Shown here: positions 26,997 through 34,368 of the stretch, in pieces | Layout of the letters: each line of letters opens with the position of its first letter | How positions within the stretch are numbered: the stretch's first letter is position 1 | Assembly: GCF_001719615.1 (NCBI RefSeq) | Contig: NZ_MDVX01000009.1 | Span: forward strand, 62,001 to 126,000 | Source of the DNA: Neptunicoccus sediminis | GTDB lineage: Bacteria > Pseudomonadota > Alphaproteobacteria > Rhodobacterales > Rhodobacteraceae | DNA: 64,000 bases | Reading direction: 5' to 3' | The notes under the pieces: model-generated | Told to the model about the DNA's origin: nothing | What the model saw: the letters and a program-made list of their open reading frames with translations, nothing else | The model's database searches: none | Translations under genes and position numbers: made by a program

Positions 26997-27398
26997 TTGA
27001 CCCCCACAGAGACCGCCCTCGCAGAGACCTTCGAAGCCACCTCCGCCAGCTTTGGCGGACGCCTGCAAGCCGCCCGCGAAGCCAAAGGGCTGACCGTTCA
27101 GGGACTGAGCGAAAAGCTCGGCGTGCAGCCCGAGTCTATAGAAGCATGGGAAAGCGACGAGGATTCGCCCCGCTCTAACAGGTTGCAGATGCTGGCTGGC
27201 CTGCTGAACGTGTCGATCGTCTGGCTGATCAACGGCGAAAGCAATGGCACCAGCCATGTGGAAGACGCTTTTGATCGTCCGGTGGCAATCAATGATGCAC
27301 TGGGTGAAATTGCGCAGTTGAAGGAAACACTCGCCGCTGCGGTGGAAAAACTCGACCAGTTGGAAACCCGTCTGCAAGAGGCAAACCATTCGGTTTAG
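26997..27398 (+). CDS. Helix-turn-helix XRE family regulator
   Basis: Transcriptional regulator of 133 aa: an XRE/Cro-type HTH at about residues 20-75 (FGGRLQAAREAKGLTVQGLS, then IEAWESDEDSPRSNRLQMLAGLLNV) and a C-terminal coiled coil (LKETLAAAVEKLDQLETRL) for oligomerisation. I choose a TTG start at 26997, with AGGA 8 nt upstream, giving MTPTETALAETF; longer versions would extend into the csbD promoter. The frame has no ATG near this point. It is divergent from csbD, 200 nt away. Confidence 0.8.
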   Translation: MTPTETALAETFEATSASFGGRLQAAREAKGLTVQGLSEKLGVQPESIEAWESDEDSPRSNRLQMLAGLLNVSIVWLINGESNGTSHVEDAFDRPVAINDALGEIAQLKETLAAAVEKLDQLETRLQEANHSV

Positions 27399-27481
27399 TG
27401 TCTGAAAAGCGGCGATTTATGGCTCACACACACGTGAAGGACTCGCAGCTTCCGCGCATGCGCCCTATCTGCTAGGACAGC

Positions 27482-28075
27482 ATGAAATTAATGAGAAGAG
27501 TTCAAGCCATGACACAACAAAACCGCCGCACTTTCATTACGGCTGCCCTGGCCACCTTGAGCGCGCCTTCTTTGCTGCGTGCGCAATCCGAGCCTGCCAT
27601 CAACCCTTTGGTGAACCGCAACGTATCGGGTTTTATGGCACAGGACTGGCAAGAGCATTTCAGCGCGTTGGACCGGGTGTCGATTCTGTGTGACACCAAT
27701 TCCCGCTCTTTGCATTACTGGAATCCGGTGGGCAATGATTACCGCATCTACCCGACTTCCGTGCCCCAAACCAACGAGCTGACCAAACGGGGCTATACAA
27801 AGATCGTCCGCAAGAAGGTTGGCCCCACATGGACCCCGACTGTGAACATGCGCAAACGGGACCCGAGCCTGCCTGCCTTTATGCCTGCAGGGGAAGGCAA
27901 CCCGCTTGGCACGCACGCCATGTATCTCAGCTGGCCCGCCTATCTGATCCACGGCACCCATGACACCCGCAAAATCGGGCGCCAGTCCTCTTCGGGATGT
28001 ATCGGCCTGTTCAACTATATGATCGAGGAACTTTTCGAGATCACTCCGGTTGGCGCACAGGTTCGCATCATCTGA
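27482..28075 (+). CDS. L,D-transpeptidase (YkuD domain), Tat-type signal
   Basis: Periplasmic L,D-transpeptidase, 197 aa, which makes 3-3 cross-links in peptidoglycan or attaches proteins to it. The N terminus has a twin-arginine type signal (NRRTFITAALATLSAPSLLRAQ in shape). The YkuD catalytic motif is H-x(n)-SSSGCIGL with the nucleophile Cys173 and conserved HGTHDTRKIG before it. The ATG at 27482 has AGGA close upstream; an internal ATG at 27509 would give a tighter Tat signal and is equally possible. Monocistronic. Confidence 0.9.
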   Translation: MKLMRRVQAMTQQNRRTFITAALATLSAPSLLRAQSEPAINPLVNRNVSGFMAQDWQEHFSALDRVSILCDTNSRSLHYWNPVGNDYRIYPTSVPQTNELTKRGYTKIVRKKVGPTWTPTVNMRKRDPSLPAFMPAGEGNPLGTHAMYLSWPAYLIHGTHDTRKIGRQSSSGCIGLFNYMIEELFEITPVGAQVRII

Positions 28076-28140
28076 TTAAAACCTGTTTTCAGGTTTACAG
28101 CGTCATTGCCCGACAGCCTTGCGGCGGCTAGGCTGCGGGC

Positions 28141-28767
28141 ATGACGCTTTATCGTACTATCGTATTCCTTCTGGCCGCCTTTTACTGGCTGGAACTGTTC
28201 CGCCATATCGATCCCGCCGCGTTCGGCTGGCAATTCCGCTTTCTCACCATCTGGACCCTGACAGCCAATCTGATTGTGGCCGCTCAGATGCTTCGCCTGA
28301 GCCTCGGGCGCAGCACCGCGCGCTGGGAGAGTTTTGTCTCATTGGTCGTTGTGATGAATATGGCTGTGCTGGTGCAATACTGGCGGCTGTATTTCCTTGA
28401 TCCGGCCAATGTGACGACCGGTGATGGGCCGGTCTGGTGGAAGGAATACTATCTGCATCTGGGCGGGGCAGTGTTGATGTGGATCGACGCCTTCTTTCTG
28501 CTGGGCGTGTTTTCACGGCTGCGCCCTGTGTTTGTTGCCGTCCTTGTCCTCGGGGTTGCCTATCCGCTCTGGCTGGAACTTTTCGTGCATCCGCTGAACG
28601 ATGCGCCGGTCGGGACAGTCACAGCCGGACTACCCTATCCGTTTCTCAACGATCTGGAATTAGGCGGGAGGCTGATGTTCTATGCTTTCGTGACAGCGGC
28701 CAATATCGTCTTCGTCTTTGTGGGATGGGGGCTTGCGCGGGGGGTCGCCGCTATCCGGCAGCGCTGA
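28141..28767 (+). CDS. AIG1/FAR-17a (Pr6Pr)-like six-helix membrane protein
   Basis: Integral membrane protein, 208 aa, with about six hydrophobic segments. I suggest the FAR-17a/AIG1-like (Pr6Pr) family because of FLTIWTLTANLI in helix 2 (compare the FxTxxxNL motif with the catalytic Thr), YYLHLGGAVLMWID in helix 4 (conserved His), and YPLW plus LPYPFLNDL near the end. Animal AIG1 and ADTRP are threonine hydrolases of fatty-acid esters of hydroxy fatty acids; bacterial members are uncharacterised. The 3' end overlaps the convergent IMPACT-type gene by 17 nt. The family call is by motif memory, so moderate confidence. Confidence 0.55.
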   Translation: MTLYRTIVFLLAAFYWLELFRHIDPAAFGWQFRFLTIWTLTANLIVAAQMLRLSLGRSTARWESFVSLVVVMNMAVLVQYWRLYFLDPANVTTGDGPVWWKEYYLHLGGAVLMWIDAFFLLGVFSRLRPVFVAVLVLGVAYPLWLELFVHPLNDAPVGTVTAGLPYPFLNDLELGGRLMFYAFVTAANIVFVFVGWGLARGVAAIRQR

Positions 28768-29122
28768 CATCCGTGCGGGCGTCGACATAGGCACGCACGC
28801 AGGTCTGCACGTGGCGGAACCGGTCGCCGCCCAGATGCACACCGCCGTACCAGCGGGTGACGACAACCACCTCTCCGATGATGTTGTCCCGTTCCAGCAT
28901 GCGCAGGATGACCATGCCTGCCCCGCTTTCTCCGTCGTCGTTTTTGATCTGGGTGCCATCCGGCAGGATCACTGCCCAGGTGTTATGGGTGGCCTTGGCA
29001 AATTTCTTCTTCCGGCGGAGTGTTTTGACAAAGGCAGTTGCGCCGTCCCGGTCTTTGACCACGCCGCCGCTGACCGCGTATTTGGAGCCACGGTCTGTTA
29101 GCACATTTTCGATTTGGATCAT
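28751..29122 (-). CDS. YigZ/IMPACT N-terminal domain protein (UPF0029)
   Basis: Protein of 123 aa matching the N-terminal UPF0029 domain of YigZ/IMPACT: KKKFAKATHNTWAVIL, then the signature DDGESGAGMVIL and VVVTRWYGGVHLGGDRFRHV. YigZ proteins are usually about 200 aa with a second domain (DUF1949); this one is a single-domain version. The eukaryotic relative regulates GCN2; bacterial function is unclear. Convergent overlap of 17 nt with the membrane protein gene; divergent from the small conserved gene at 29157. Confidence 0.85.
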   Translation of the reverse strand: MIQIENVLTDRGSKYAVSGGVVKDRDGATAFVKTLRRKKKFAKATHNTWAVILPDGTQIKNDDGESGAGMVILRMLERDNIIGEVVVVTRWYGGVHLGGDRFRHVQTCVRAYVDARTDVSAAG

Positions 29123-29156
29123 TGCTGCTTTGGCCTCTGAAGGTTACGCTGAAACC

Positions 29157-29393
29157 ATGTTTACCATTGAACACGACTTCGACGCCACCATCGTTACCCT
29201 GATCGACGACGGAGATCGTCCGTTGCAGGATGACATTACCATTGCAGCTTTCGCGAGTGTGGTAACGGTGGAGCAATATAATCCCGAGACGGACCGGACC
29301 AACAAGATCACGCTGTCTATGGCGCAGCTGCGGGATCTACAGGCGGCGCTGGACCTGCCCGAAGGCAGTTACCGCTTTGCGGAAAAAGAATAG
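29157..29393 (+). CDS. Conserved hypothetical protein, 78 aa
   Basis: Small acidic protein of 78 aa (MFTIEHDFDATIVTLIDDG... in style: beta-rich first half, then LSMAQLRDLQAALDLPEGSY). I believe similar proteins occur widely in Rhodobacteraceae but know no family name or function. The ATG at 29157 follows shortly after the divergent IMPACT gene (34 nt between starts); longer in-frame starts would lie antisense inside that gene. No clear ribosome binding site beyond GAAGG at 29139-29143. Confidence 0.7.
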   Translation: MFTIEHDFDATIVTLIDDGDRPLQDDITIAAFASVVTVEQYNPETDRTNKITLSMAQLRDLQAALDLPEGSYRFAEKE

Positions 29394-29551
29394 CCGGCGG
29401 TCTGACCCAGCGAAGGGCGCGAATTTGCCTAAGTTATAGCCGGGAATTCAGTGTCTGGTGATCCCGCAGGCGCGGGATGCGGCCTGTGCGGGCTTGCTCC
29501 CCTTGCGAAAGACATCCCCCTTCGGCTGCCACGATCCATCCTGCAAGTGCG

Positions 29552-29647
29552 ATCACCCTGCATTTAAGAAGCTTCATTTATGAAGCGTCTTACAACACGC
29601 GTCTTACAACACGCTTCATATATGACGCTTCATATTTGCAGGGTGAT
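29552..29647. repeat. 96-bp element with 11-bp terminal inverted repeats
   Basis: Terminal repeats ATCACCCTGCA (29552-29562) and TGCAGGGTGAT (29637-29647) are perfect. Inside are GCTTCA-TTTA-TGAAGC (29571-29586), two tandem copies of GCGTCTTACAACAC (29585-29598, 29599-29612), and the palindrome TCATATATGA (29616-29625). It is much more AT-rich than its surroundings. No target-site duplication and no open reading frame are seen. It could be a miniature transposable element or a complex operator region. Confidence 0.6.
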
Positions 29648-29780
29648 AACCGGCTTTCGTCTTTTGTTTTCAAATAGCCTCATCGCCCCGACCTATCCCC
29701 GCGCCGGAATTTCCTCGCCGCCGGTGCAAAACCTGATAACGTTAACCCTGATGCGGAAATTGGCCGCTTCTTGCATACCG

Positions 29781-29791
29781 CTGCGACGCAG
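29781..29791. promoter_or_regulatory. Candidate PhaR-type operator upstream of scoA
   Basis: CTGCGACGCAG fits the CTGC-N3-GCAG pattern that I recall for the polyhydroxyalkanoate regulator PhaR of Paracoccus denitrificans. It lies about 36 nt before the scoA start codon, in position to block transcription. A single short site can arise by chance in GC-rich DNA. Confidence 0.35.
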
Positions 29792-29826
29792 CGTAAACAC
29801 GTTTCAATTGCAACGAGGAGTCCCCA

Positions 29827-30531
29827 ATGGGTAAGATATACAACTCCGCAGCAGAGGCGCTTGACGGCCTTCTGTTCGACGGAATGCTCATCGCGGCAGG
29901 CGGCTTTGGCCTGTGCGGTATCCCTGAAAACCTGATCAGCGCCATCAAAGACGCTGGCACCAAAGACCTGACCGTCGCCTCAAACAACGCAGGCGTTGAC
30001 GATTTCGGCCTTGGCGTGCTGTTGCAAACCCGTCAGGTAAAAAAGATGATTTCCTCCTATGTGGGTGAAAACGACGAATTCATGCGCCAGTATCTTTCCG
30101 GAGAGCTGGAGCTGGAATTTAACCCCCAAGGCACTCTGGCCGAGCGTATGCGCTCTGCGGGTTGCGGCATTCCGGGTTTCTACACCAAAACCGGCGTGGG
30201 CACTGTGATCGCGGAGGGCAAGGAAGTGAAAACCTTCAACGGAGAGGATTACATTCTCGAAGAGGGCATTTTTGCAGACCTGTCCATCGTCAAGGCGTGG
30301 AAAGCGGATGACACGGGCAATCTGGTGTTCCGCAAAACCGCCCGCAACTTCAACCCGCCGGCAGCCATGTGTGGCAAGACCTGTGTGGTAGAGGTCGAAG
30401 AAATCGTCCCGCGCGGCTCCATTGATCCCGATCACATCCATCTGCCCGGCATCTATGTGCATCGTATCATTCAGGGCGAGCATGAAAAACGTATTGAACA
30501 GCGCACAGTGCGCCAGCGCGAGGAGGCTTGA
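29827..30531 (+). CDS. scoA: 3-oxoacid CoA-transferase subunit A
   Basis: Subunit A of succinyl-CoA:3-ketoacid CoA-transferase, 234 aa. The family signature [22 protein letters not shown] lies near residues 14-35 (type 1 CoA transferase, glycine-rich CoA site), and [19 protein letters not shown] is also typical. With subunit B it activates acetoacetate to acetoacetyl-CoA using succinyl-CoA, for ketone body or polyhydroxybutyrate use. A strong GAGGAG ribosome binding site precedes the ATG. The scoB start is 3 nt downstream of the stop. Confidence 0.95.
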   Translation: MGKIYNSAAEALDGLLFDGMLIAAGGFGLCGIPENLISAIKDAGTKDLTVASNNAGVDDFGLGVLLQTRQVKKMISSYVGENDEFMRQYLSGELELEFNPQGTLAERMRSAGCGIPGFYTKTGVGTVIAEGKEVKTFNGEDYILEEGIFADLSIVKAWKADDTGNLVFRKTARNFNPPAAMCGKTCVVEVEEIVPRGSIDPDHIHLPGIYVHRIIQGEHEKRIEQRTVRQREEA

Positions 30532-30534
30532 ACC

Positions 30535-31161
30535 ATGGCTTGGGACAGAAACCAGATGGCCGAACGGGCCGCACAGGAACTGCAAGACGGCTGGTATGTG
30601 AACCTCGGCATCGGCATTCCGACGCTGGTGGCGAACTACGTGGGCGACAAGGACATCACGCTGCAATCGGAAAACGGTATGCTCGGCATGGGGCCCTTCC
30701 CCTTTGAAGGGGAAGAAGACCCCGATCTGATCAACGCAGGCAAGCAGACAATCACCGAATTGTCCCGCACCGCTTATTTTGACAGCGCCACATCCTTTGG
30801 CATGATCCGTGGCGGCAAAATCGCAGCCGCGATCCTTGGCGCGATGGAAGTGGCTGAAAACGGCGATCTGGCCAACTGGATGATTCCGGGCAAGCTGGTC
30901 AAAGGCATGGGCGGCGCGATGGATCTGGTGGCCGGTGTGGGCAAAGTGATCGTCATCATGGATCACGCCAACAAGAAGGGCGAAAGCAAGCTGCTGAAGG
31001 AATGCACCCTGCCGTTGACAGGCAAGGGCGTTGTGGATCGCATCATCACCAATCTGGGCGTGTTCGATGTGGTCGAAGGTGGCCTGAAGCTGGTTGAAAT
31101 GGCCGATGGTGTCACCCGCGAGGAAATCGACTCTCTGACCGAGGCGACGCTGATCAACTGA
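30535..31161 (+). CDS. scoB: 3-oxoacid CoA-transferase subunit B
   Basis: Subunit B, 208 aa. The catalytic glutamate that forms the enzyme-CoA thioester is Glu46 in the motif SENG (LQSENGMLGMG). Other conserved parts are VNLGIGIPTLVANY at residues 22-35 and KGMGGAMDLVAGV. It starts 3 nt after scoA, with an AGGAGG ribosome binding site inside the end of scoA. A strong terminator lies 27 nt downstream, so scoAB is a two-gene operon. Confidence 0.95.
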   Translation: MAWDRNQMAERAAQELQDGWYVNLGIGIPTLVANYVGDKDITLQSENGMLGMGPFPFEGEEDPDLINAGKQTITELSRTAYFDSATSFGMIRGGKIAAAILGAMEVAENGDLANWMIPGKLVKGMGGAMDLVAGVGKVIVIMDHANKKGESKLLKECTLPLTGKGVVDRIITNLGVFDVVEGGLKLVEMADGVTREEIDSLTEATLIN

Positions 31162-31187
31162 TCCGCACATCTTCAAAAGACTCTATC

Positions 31188-31220
31188 AAGGCCCCGACCC
31201 TGTTCGGGGCCTTTTCTTTT
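31188..31220 (+). terminator. Rho-independent terminator of scoAB
   Basis: Perfect 10-bp stem AAGGCCCCGA / TCGGGGCCTT with a 6-nt loop (31188-31197, 31204-31213), followed by a T-rich tract. Confidence 0.9.
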
Positions 31221-31340
31221 GCCTCTGCAATCACCACAAATATGCAACAGTCGTGACCCTTGCGCGCCACACTCTGGCCCGAATCCGGCGCTATCCAGCA
31301 GGGAACGCGGCACAACGACAGACCGCCCGAGGCAGAGACA

Positions 31341-32318
31341 ATGACACCCGCAATGAACGGCGCGCATCCATATCGCTCCACCCTGATCGTTCTGGCGATT
31401 TTCTTGGGGTGCGGTGTGCTGGCCTTTGCCACCGCCTCCGGAGAGGACATCTGGCACCAGATTACCCTCTTGTCCCTGACGCAAATCGGAATCCTCTTGG
31501 CCCTGTCGCTGGTCAATTACACCTTCCGCGCCTTTCGCTGGTTCCTGTACGGTCGCGCACTCGGGCTGGACCTTGGGCTTTTACAGGTGTTGCGGCATTA
31601 TCTGGGCGGCTTTGCCCTGACCATAACGCCGGGACGACTGGGGGAACTGGTGCGGGTGCGCTGGATCAACCGTGAAACCGGCGCCAGTGTGGAACGCACC
31701 GCGCCTTTGGTACTGGTAGATCGCGCGGCTGATCTCGCCTCCTCCGGCCTGCTGCTGGCGGCTGCGATGCTGGTTATGACCGGCGGTATCAACGGCGGCA
31801 TCCCTGTTGCCATTATCGCAATCCTCGCCGCTATTATCGCCACGCGCCCTGCCCTGTTCCGCTGGTGCGTTACCATGCTGTTCAAGCTGATTGGACGCAA
31901 GCCACGTCTGTTCGCCCGCGCCCGCCGCGCGGCGCTTTCGCTGAGGCCGTTTTCCCAACCCGCCATTGCGCTGCCCGCCTTCGCGCTGGGCTTTCTGGGC
32001 TGGTTCGCAGAAGGTTACGCCTTTTACCTGCTGCTGGACTGGATGGGCGCGGGCCTGCCGGTCTGGACCTGTGTCGGTATCTTTGTCTTTGCCATGATGA
32101 CCGGAGGCGCCACAGGGTTGCCCGGCGGCATAGGCGGTGCCGAAGCCGCGATGCTTGCACTGTTGTCCTTGCAAGGGGTTCCGCTGGAAATCGCCCTGCC
32201 CGCCACTGCCATTATCCGCATCACCACACTCTGGTTTGCCATCGGGCTGGGTGTACTGATCTTCCCGATAGCCGAAACCGCTGCCGCACGGAGGCCACAT
32301 GCGCTGGAAAACCGCTGA
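31341..32318 (+). CDS. Lysylphosphatidylglycerol synthase TM-like (flippase-like) membrane protein
   Basis: Polytopic membrane protein, 325 aa, of the LPG synthase transmembrane/UPF0104 family (flippase-like domain without the catalytic aminoacyl transferase domain). Typical parts: NYTFRAFRWFLYGRAL in helix 2 region, TPGRLGELVRVRWINRETG, VLVDRAADLAS, and the glycine-rich TGGATGLPGGIGGAEAAML near the C terminus. The ATG at 31341 follows a weak GGCAGAG site. Its end overlaps the DprE1-like gene by 20 nt, so it belongs to the arabinofuranose-donor cluster and could move the polyprenyl-linked sugar across the membrane; that role is inference. Confidence 0.82.
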   Translation: MTPAMNGAHPYRSTLIVLAIFLGCGVLAFATASGEDIWHQITLLSLTQIGILLALSLVNYTFRAFRWFLYGRALGLDLGLLQVLRHYLGGFALTITPGRLGELVRVRWINRETGASVERTAPLVLVDRAADLASSGLLLAAAMLVMTGGINGGIPVAIIAILAAIIATRPALFRWCVTMLFKLIGRKPRLFARARRAALSLRPFSQPAIALPAFALGFLGWFAEGYAFYLLLDWMGAGLPVWTCVGIFVFAMMTGGATGLPGGIGGAEAAMLALLSLQGVPLEIALPATAIIRITTLWFAIGLGVLIFPIAETAAARRPHALENR

Positions 32319-33621
32319 ACTGACCGGCTGGGGCCGTGTTTTATCTGGGAAAGCCGAACTCGCCCGCCCTGAGAAACCCGCTGCCCTGTCAGTAATATTC
32401 ACCGACACGCCCGCCCCTGCCATCGGTGCGCAACGCTCCTACGGGGATGCGGCGGTGAACAGCGACGGGCGCGCCATTGATATGACGCGGCTGGACCGCT
32501 TCATCGGTTTTGACGCAGACACCGGCATTCTGCACGCCGAAGCGGGCTGTTCCATTACCGATATGCTCGACACATTTGCCCCAAAAGGCTGGATGCCTGC
32601 GGTGATGCCGGGAACCGGATTTGCCACGCTCGGCGGCTGTATCGCACATGATGTCCACGGCAAGAACCACCATAAGGCCGGCACCTTTGGCCAGCATGTT
32701 CTGGAAATCGAACTGGCAGGCGCGGACGGCAAGACCACAACCGTGACCTCCCAAAGCGATCCGGCCCTGTTCAAAGCGACAATCGGCGGGCTGGGCCAAA
32801 CGGGTGCGATCTTGTCGGCCAAAATCCAGATGATCCCCTGCTCGTCCCGACTGATACAAGTGGACGAACGCCGCGCGGCAAATCTGGCAGAGTTCATGGA
32901 GATGCTCAAATCCTCTACCGCGACCTATTGCGTGGGCTGGATTGATGGCACCGCAAATGGTCAGAACCTTGGACGGGGCATTATGGAAGAAGCAGAATTG
33001 ACCAGCTCCAACATGGCCCCGAAGCTGCGCAAACCGCGCAAGGTACCGTTCAATGCCCCGCCTTTCGCACTGTCCCCGCCAACGGTTCGGCTGTTCAACC
33101 GCATGTATTTCAACCGCATCCCGAAACAGGGGCGCGGCGTGTTGCGCAGCCTGAAGGATTTTTTCTTCCCGCTTGATAAAATCCACGACTGGAACAAGCT
33201 TTATGGCAAGCGCGGCTTCCACCAGTTCCAATGCGTCCTGCCCGATGAGACCGCCGAACGCACCCTGCGCGATATGCTGCGATTGATTGCGGATGCGGGA
33301 CTTGCCTCGCCACTTGCCGTGCTGAAACGCACGGGTCCGGGACGGGCTGGCTCCCTCTCCTTTCCGATGGAAGGTTTCACGCTGGCGCTGGACTTCCCCA
33401 ACAGCGAAAAATCCCGTGCGCTGGTGGCCCAGTTAAACACACTGGCCGCCGAAGCCGGAGGCCGCATTTATTTCGCCAAAGACAGTCTGGCCACCGCGGC
33501 GCAGGCCCGTCTGATGTATCCCGAGCTGTCGGAGTGGCAGAAAACCGTCGAGGCAGCCGATCCGGAAGGCGCCTTCAAAACCGATCTTATCCGCCGCCTG
33601 AAACTGAGGGACCCCGCATGA
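32299..33621 (+). CDS. DprE1-like FAD-binding oxidoreductase
   Basis: Flavoprotein of 440 aa of the VAO family, resembling DprE1, the decaprenylphosphoryl-beta-D-ribose 2'-oxidase. The FAD-binding PCMH domain shows QRSYGDAAVNSDGRAIDMTRLDRF near residues 46-70 and the motif MPGTGFATLGGCIAHDVHGKNHH, both close to DprE1. The C-terminal substrate domain carries FFFPLDKIHDWNKLYGKRGFHQFQCVLP-like text (in parts) also seen in that group. It overlaps the flippase-like gene by 20 nt and the SDR gene by 4 nt (ATGA), so the oxidase and reductase steps are translationally coupled. The lipid carrier is unknown. Confidence 0.87.
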   Translation: MRWKTAELTGWGRVLSGKAELARPEKPAALSVIFTDTPAPAIGAQRSYGDAAVNSDGRAIDMTRLDRFIGFDADTGILHAEAGCSITDMLDTFAPKGWMPAVMPGTGFATLGGCIAHDVHGKNHHKAGTFGQHVLEIELAGADGKTTTVTSQSDPALFKATIGGLGQTGAILSAKIQMIPCSSRLIQVDERRAANLAEFMEMLKSSTATYCVGWIDGTANGQNLGRGIMEEAELTSSNMAPKLRKPRKVPFNAPPFALSPPTVRLFNRMYFNRIPKQGRGVLRSLKDFFFPLDKIHDWNKLYGKRGFHQFQCVLPDETAERTLRDMLRLIADAGLASPLAVLKRTGPGRAGSLSFPMEGFTLALDFPNSEKSRALVAQLNTLAAEAGGRIYFAKDSLATAAQARLMYPELSEWQKTVEAADPEGAFKTDLIRRLKLRDPA

Positions 33622-34355
33622 GCCAGACTTGGATAATACTTGGCGCTGGTTCCGCTATGGGCCGCGCGTTCGCCCGCAAAGCGGCCATTGAAGGGGCGCA
33701 TCTGGTTCTTGCCGCACGGGATCAGGATGATCTTGACCGGACCGCTACGGATTGTCTCGCAAGGGGGGCAGCTTCGGCGGCGGCTGTGCTATTTGACGTG
33801 CGCAACCCCGAAAGCTTCGCGCCGATCTATGACGCCGCCAAAGCTAATGACGGCATCATTAACGCCGCTGTTTTCGTTGGTTCGATGGCGCCGCAGGGGG
33901 ATGTAGACGCAGACCCGAATACGGGTGATCTGACCATTCAGGACAGCTTTACCGGCCCCGTGAACTTCCTGCACGGACTGGCCCCGATCATGGAGGAGCG
34001 GAAGGGCGGCACGGTTCTGGGGATCGGGTCGGTCGCGGGGGATCGCGGCCGGATCGGGAATTACACCTACGGCGCGGCCAAGGCCGGTTTTCACACCTAT
34101 TTGTCTGGCCTGCGCAACCGTCTGAACCGCAGCGGCGGACATGTTGTCACCGTGAAGCCGGGGTTTGTGGACACGGCAATGACTTGGGGAATAGAGGGCA
34201 TGTTCCTTGTGGCCAGCCCCGACCAGATCGCGCAGGATCTGTGGACCGCCCATGAAAAGCGTAAAAATACGCTCTACACGCCATTCTTCTGGCGCTACAT
34301 CATGGCGATTATCAAATCCATCCCCGAGCCGATTTTCAAGAAACTATCGGTCTGA
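33618..34355 (+). CDS. DprE2-like short-chain dehydrogenase
   Basis: Short-chain dehydrogenase/reductase, 245 aa. The nucleotide motif is GAGSAMGRAFARKA at residues 9-22 (classical SDR GxxxGxG pattern) and the active site is YTYGAAKAGF (Tyr-x3-Lys), preceded by a serine in GSVAG. In gene context it corresponds to DprE2, which reduces the 2-keto intermediate made by DprE1 to the arabino epimer. The start at 33618 overlaps the DprE1-like stop (ATGA); no upstream extension is justified. Convergent with the HAD-UbiA gene, 13 nt between stops. Confidence 0.85.
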   Translation: MSQTWIILGAGSAMGRAFARKAAIEGAHLVLAARDQDDLDRTATDCLARGAASAAAVLFDVRNPESFAPIYDAAKANDGIINAAVFVGSMAPQGDVDADPNTGDLTIQDSFTGPVNFLHGLAPIMEERKGGTVLGIGSVAGDRGRIGNYTYGAAKAGFHTYLSGLRNRLNRSGGHVVTVKPGFVDTAMTWGIEGMFLVASPDQIAQDLWTAHEKRKNTLYTPFFWRYIMAIIKSIPEPIFKKLSV

Positions 34356-34368
34356 AGCCGCCCGAAGC

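Larger units (their letters stand above)
29394..29826. other. 433-nt gene-free region upstream of scoA
   Basis: No convincing coding sequence. From left to right it holds a 7-bp hairpin ATCCCGC/GCGGGAT at 29461-29478, a 96-bp AT-rich inverted-repeat element at 29552-29647, and the presumed scoA promoter region with a CTGC-N3-GCAG site at 29781-29791 and the GAGGAG ribosome binding site near 29815. Confidence 0.6.

Noticed and set aside
29477-29677. 66-codon open frame across the 96-bp inverted-repeat element
   Set aside because: The translation is low-complexity and repeated because of the DNA repeats; no ribosome binding site.
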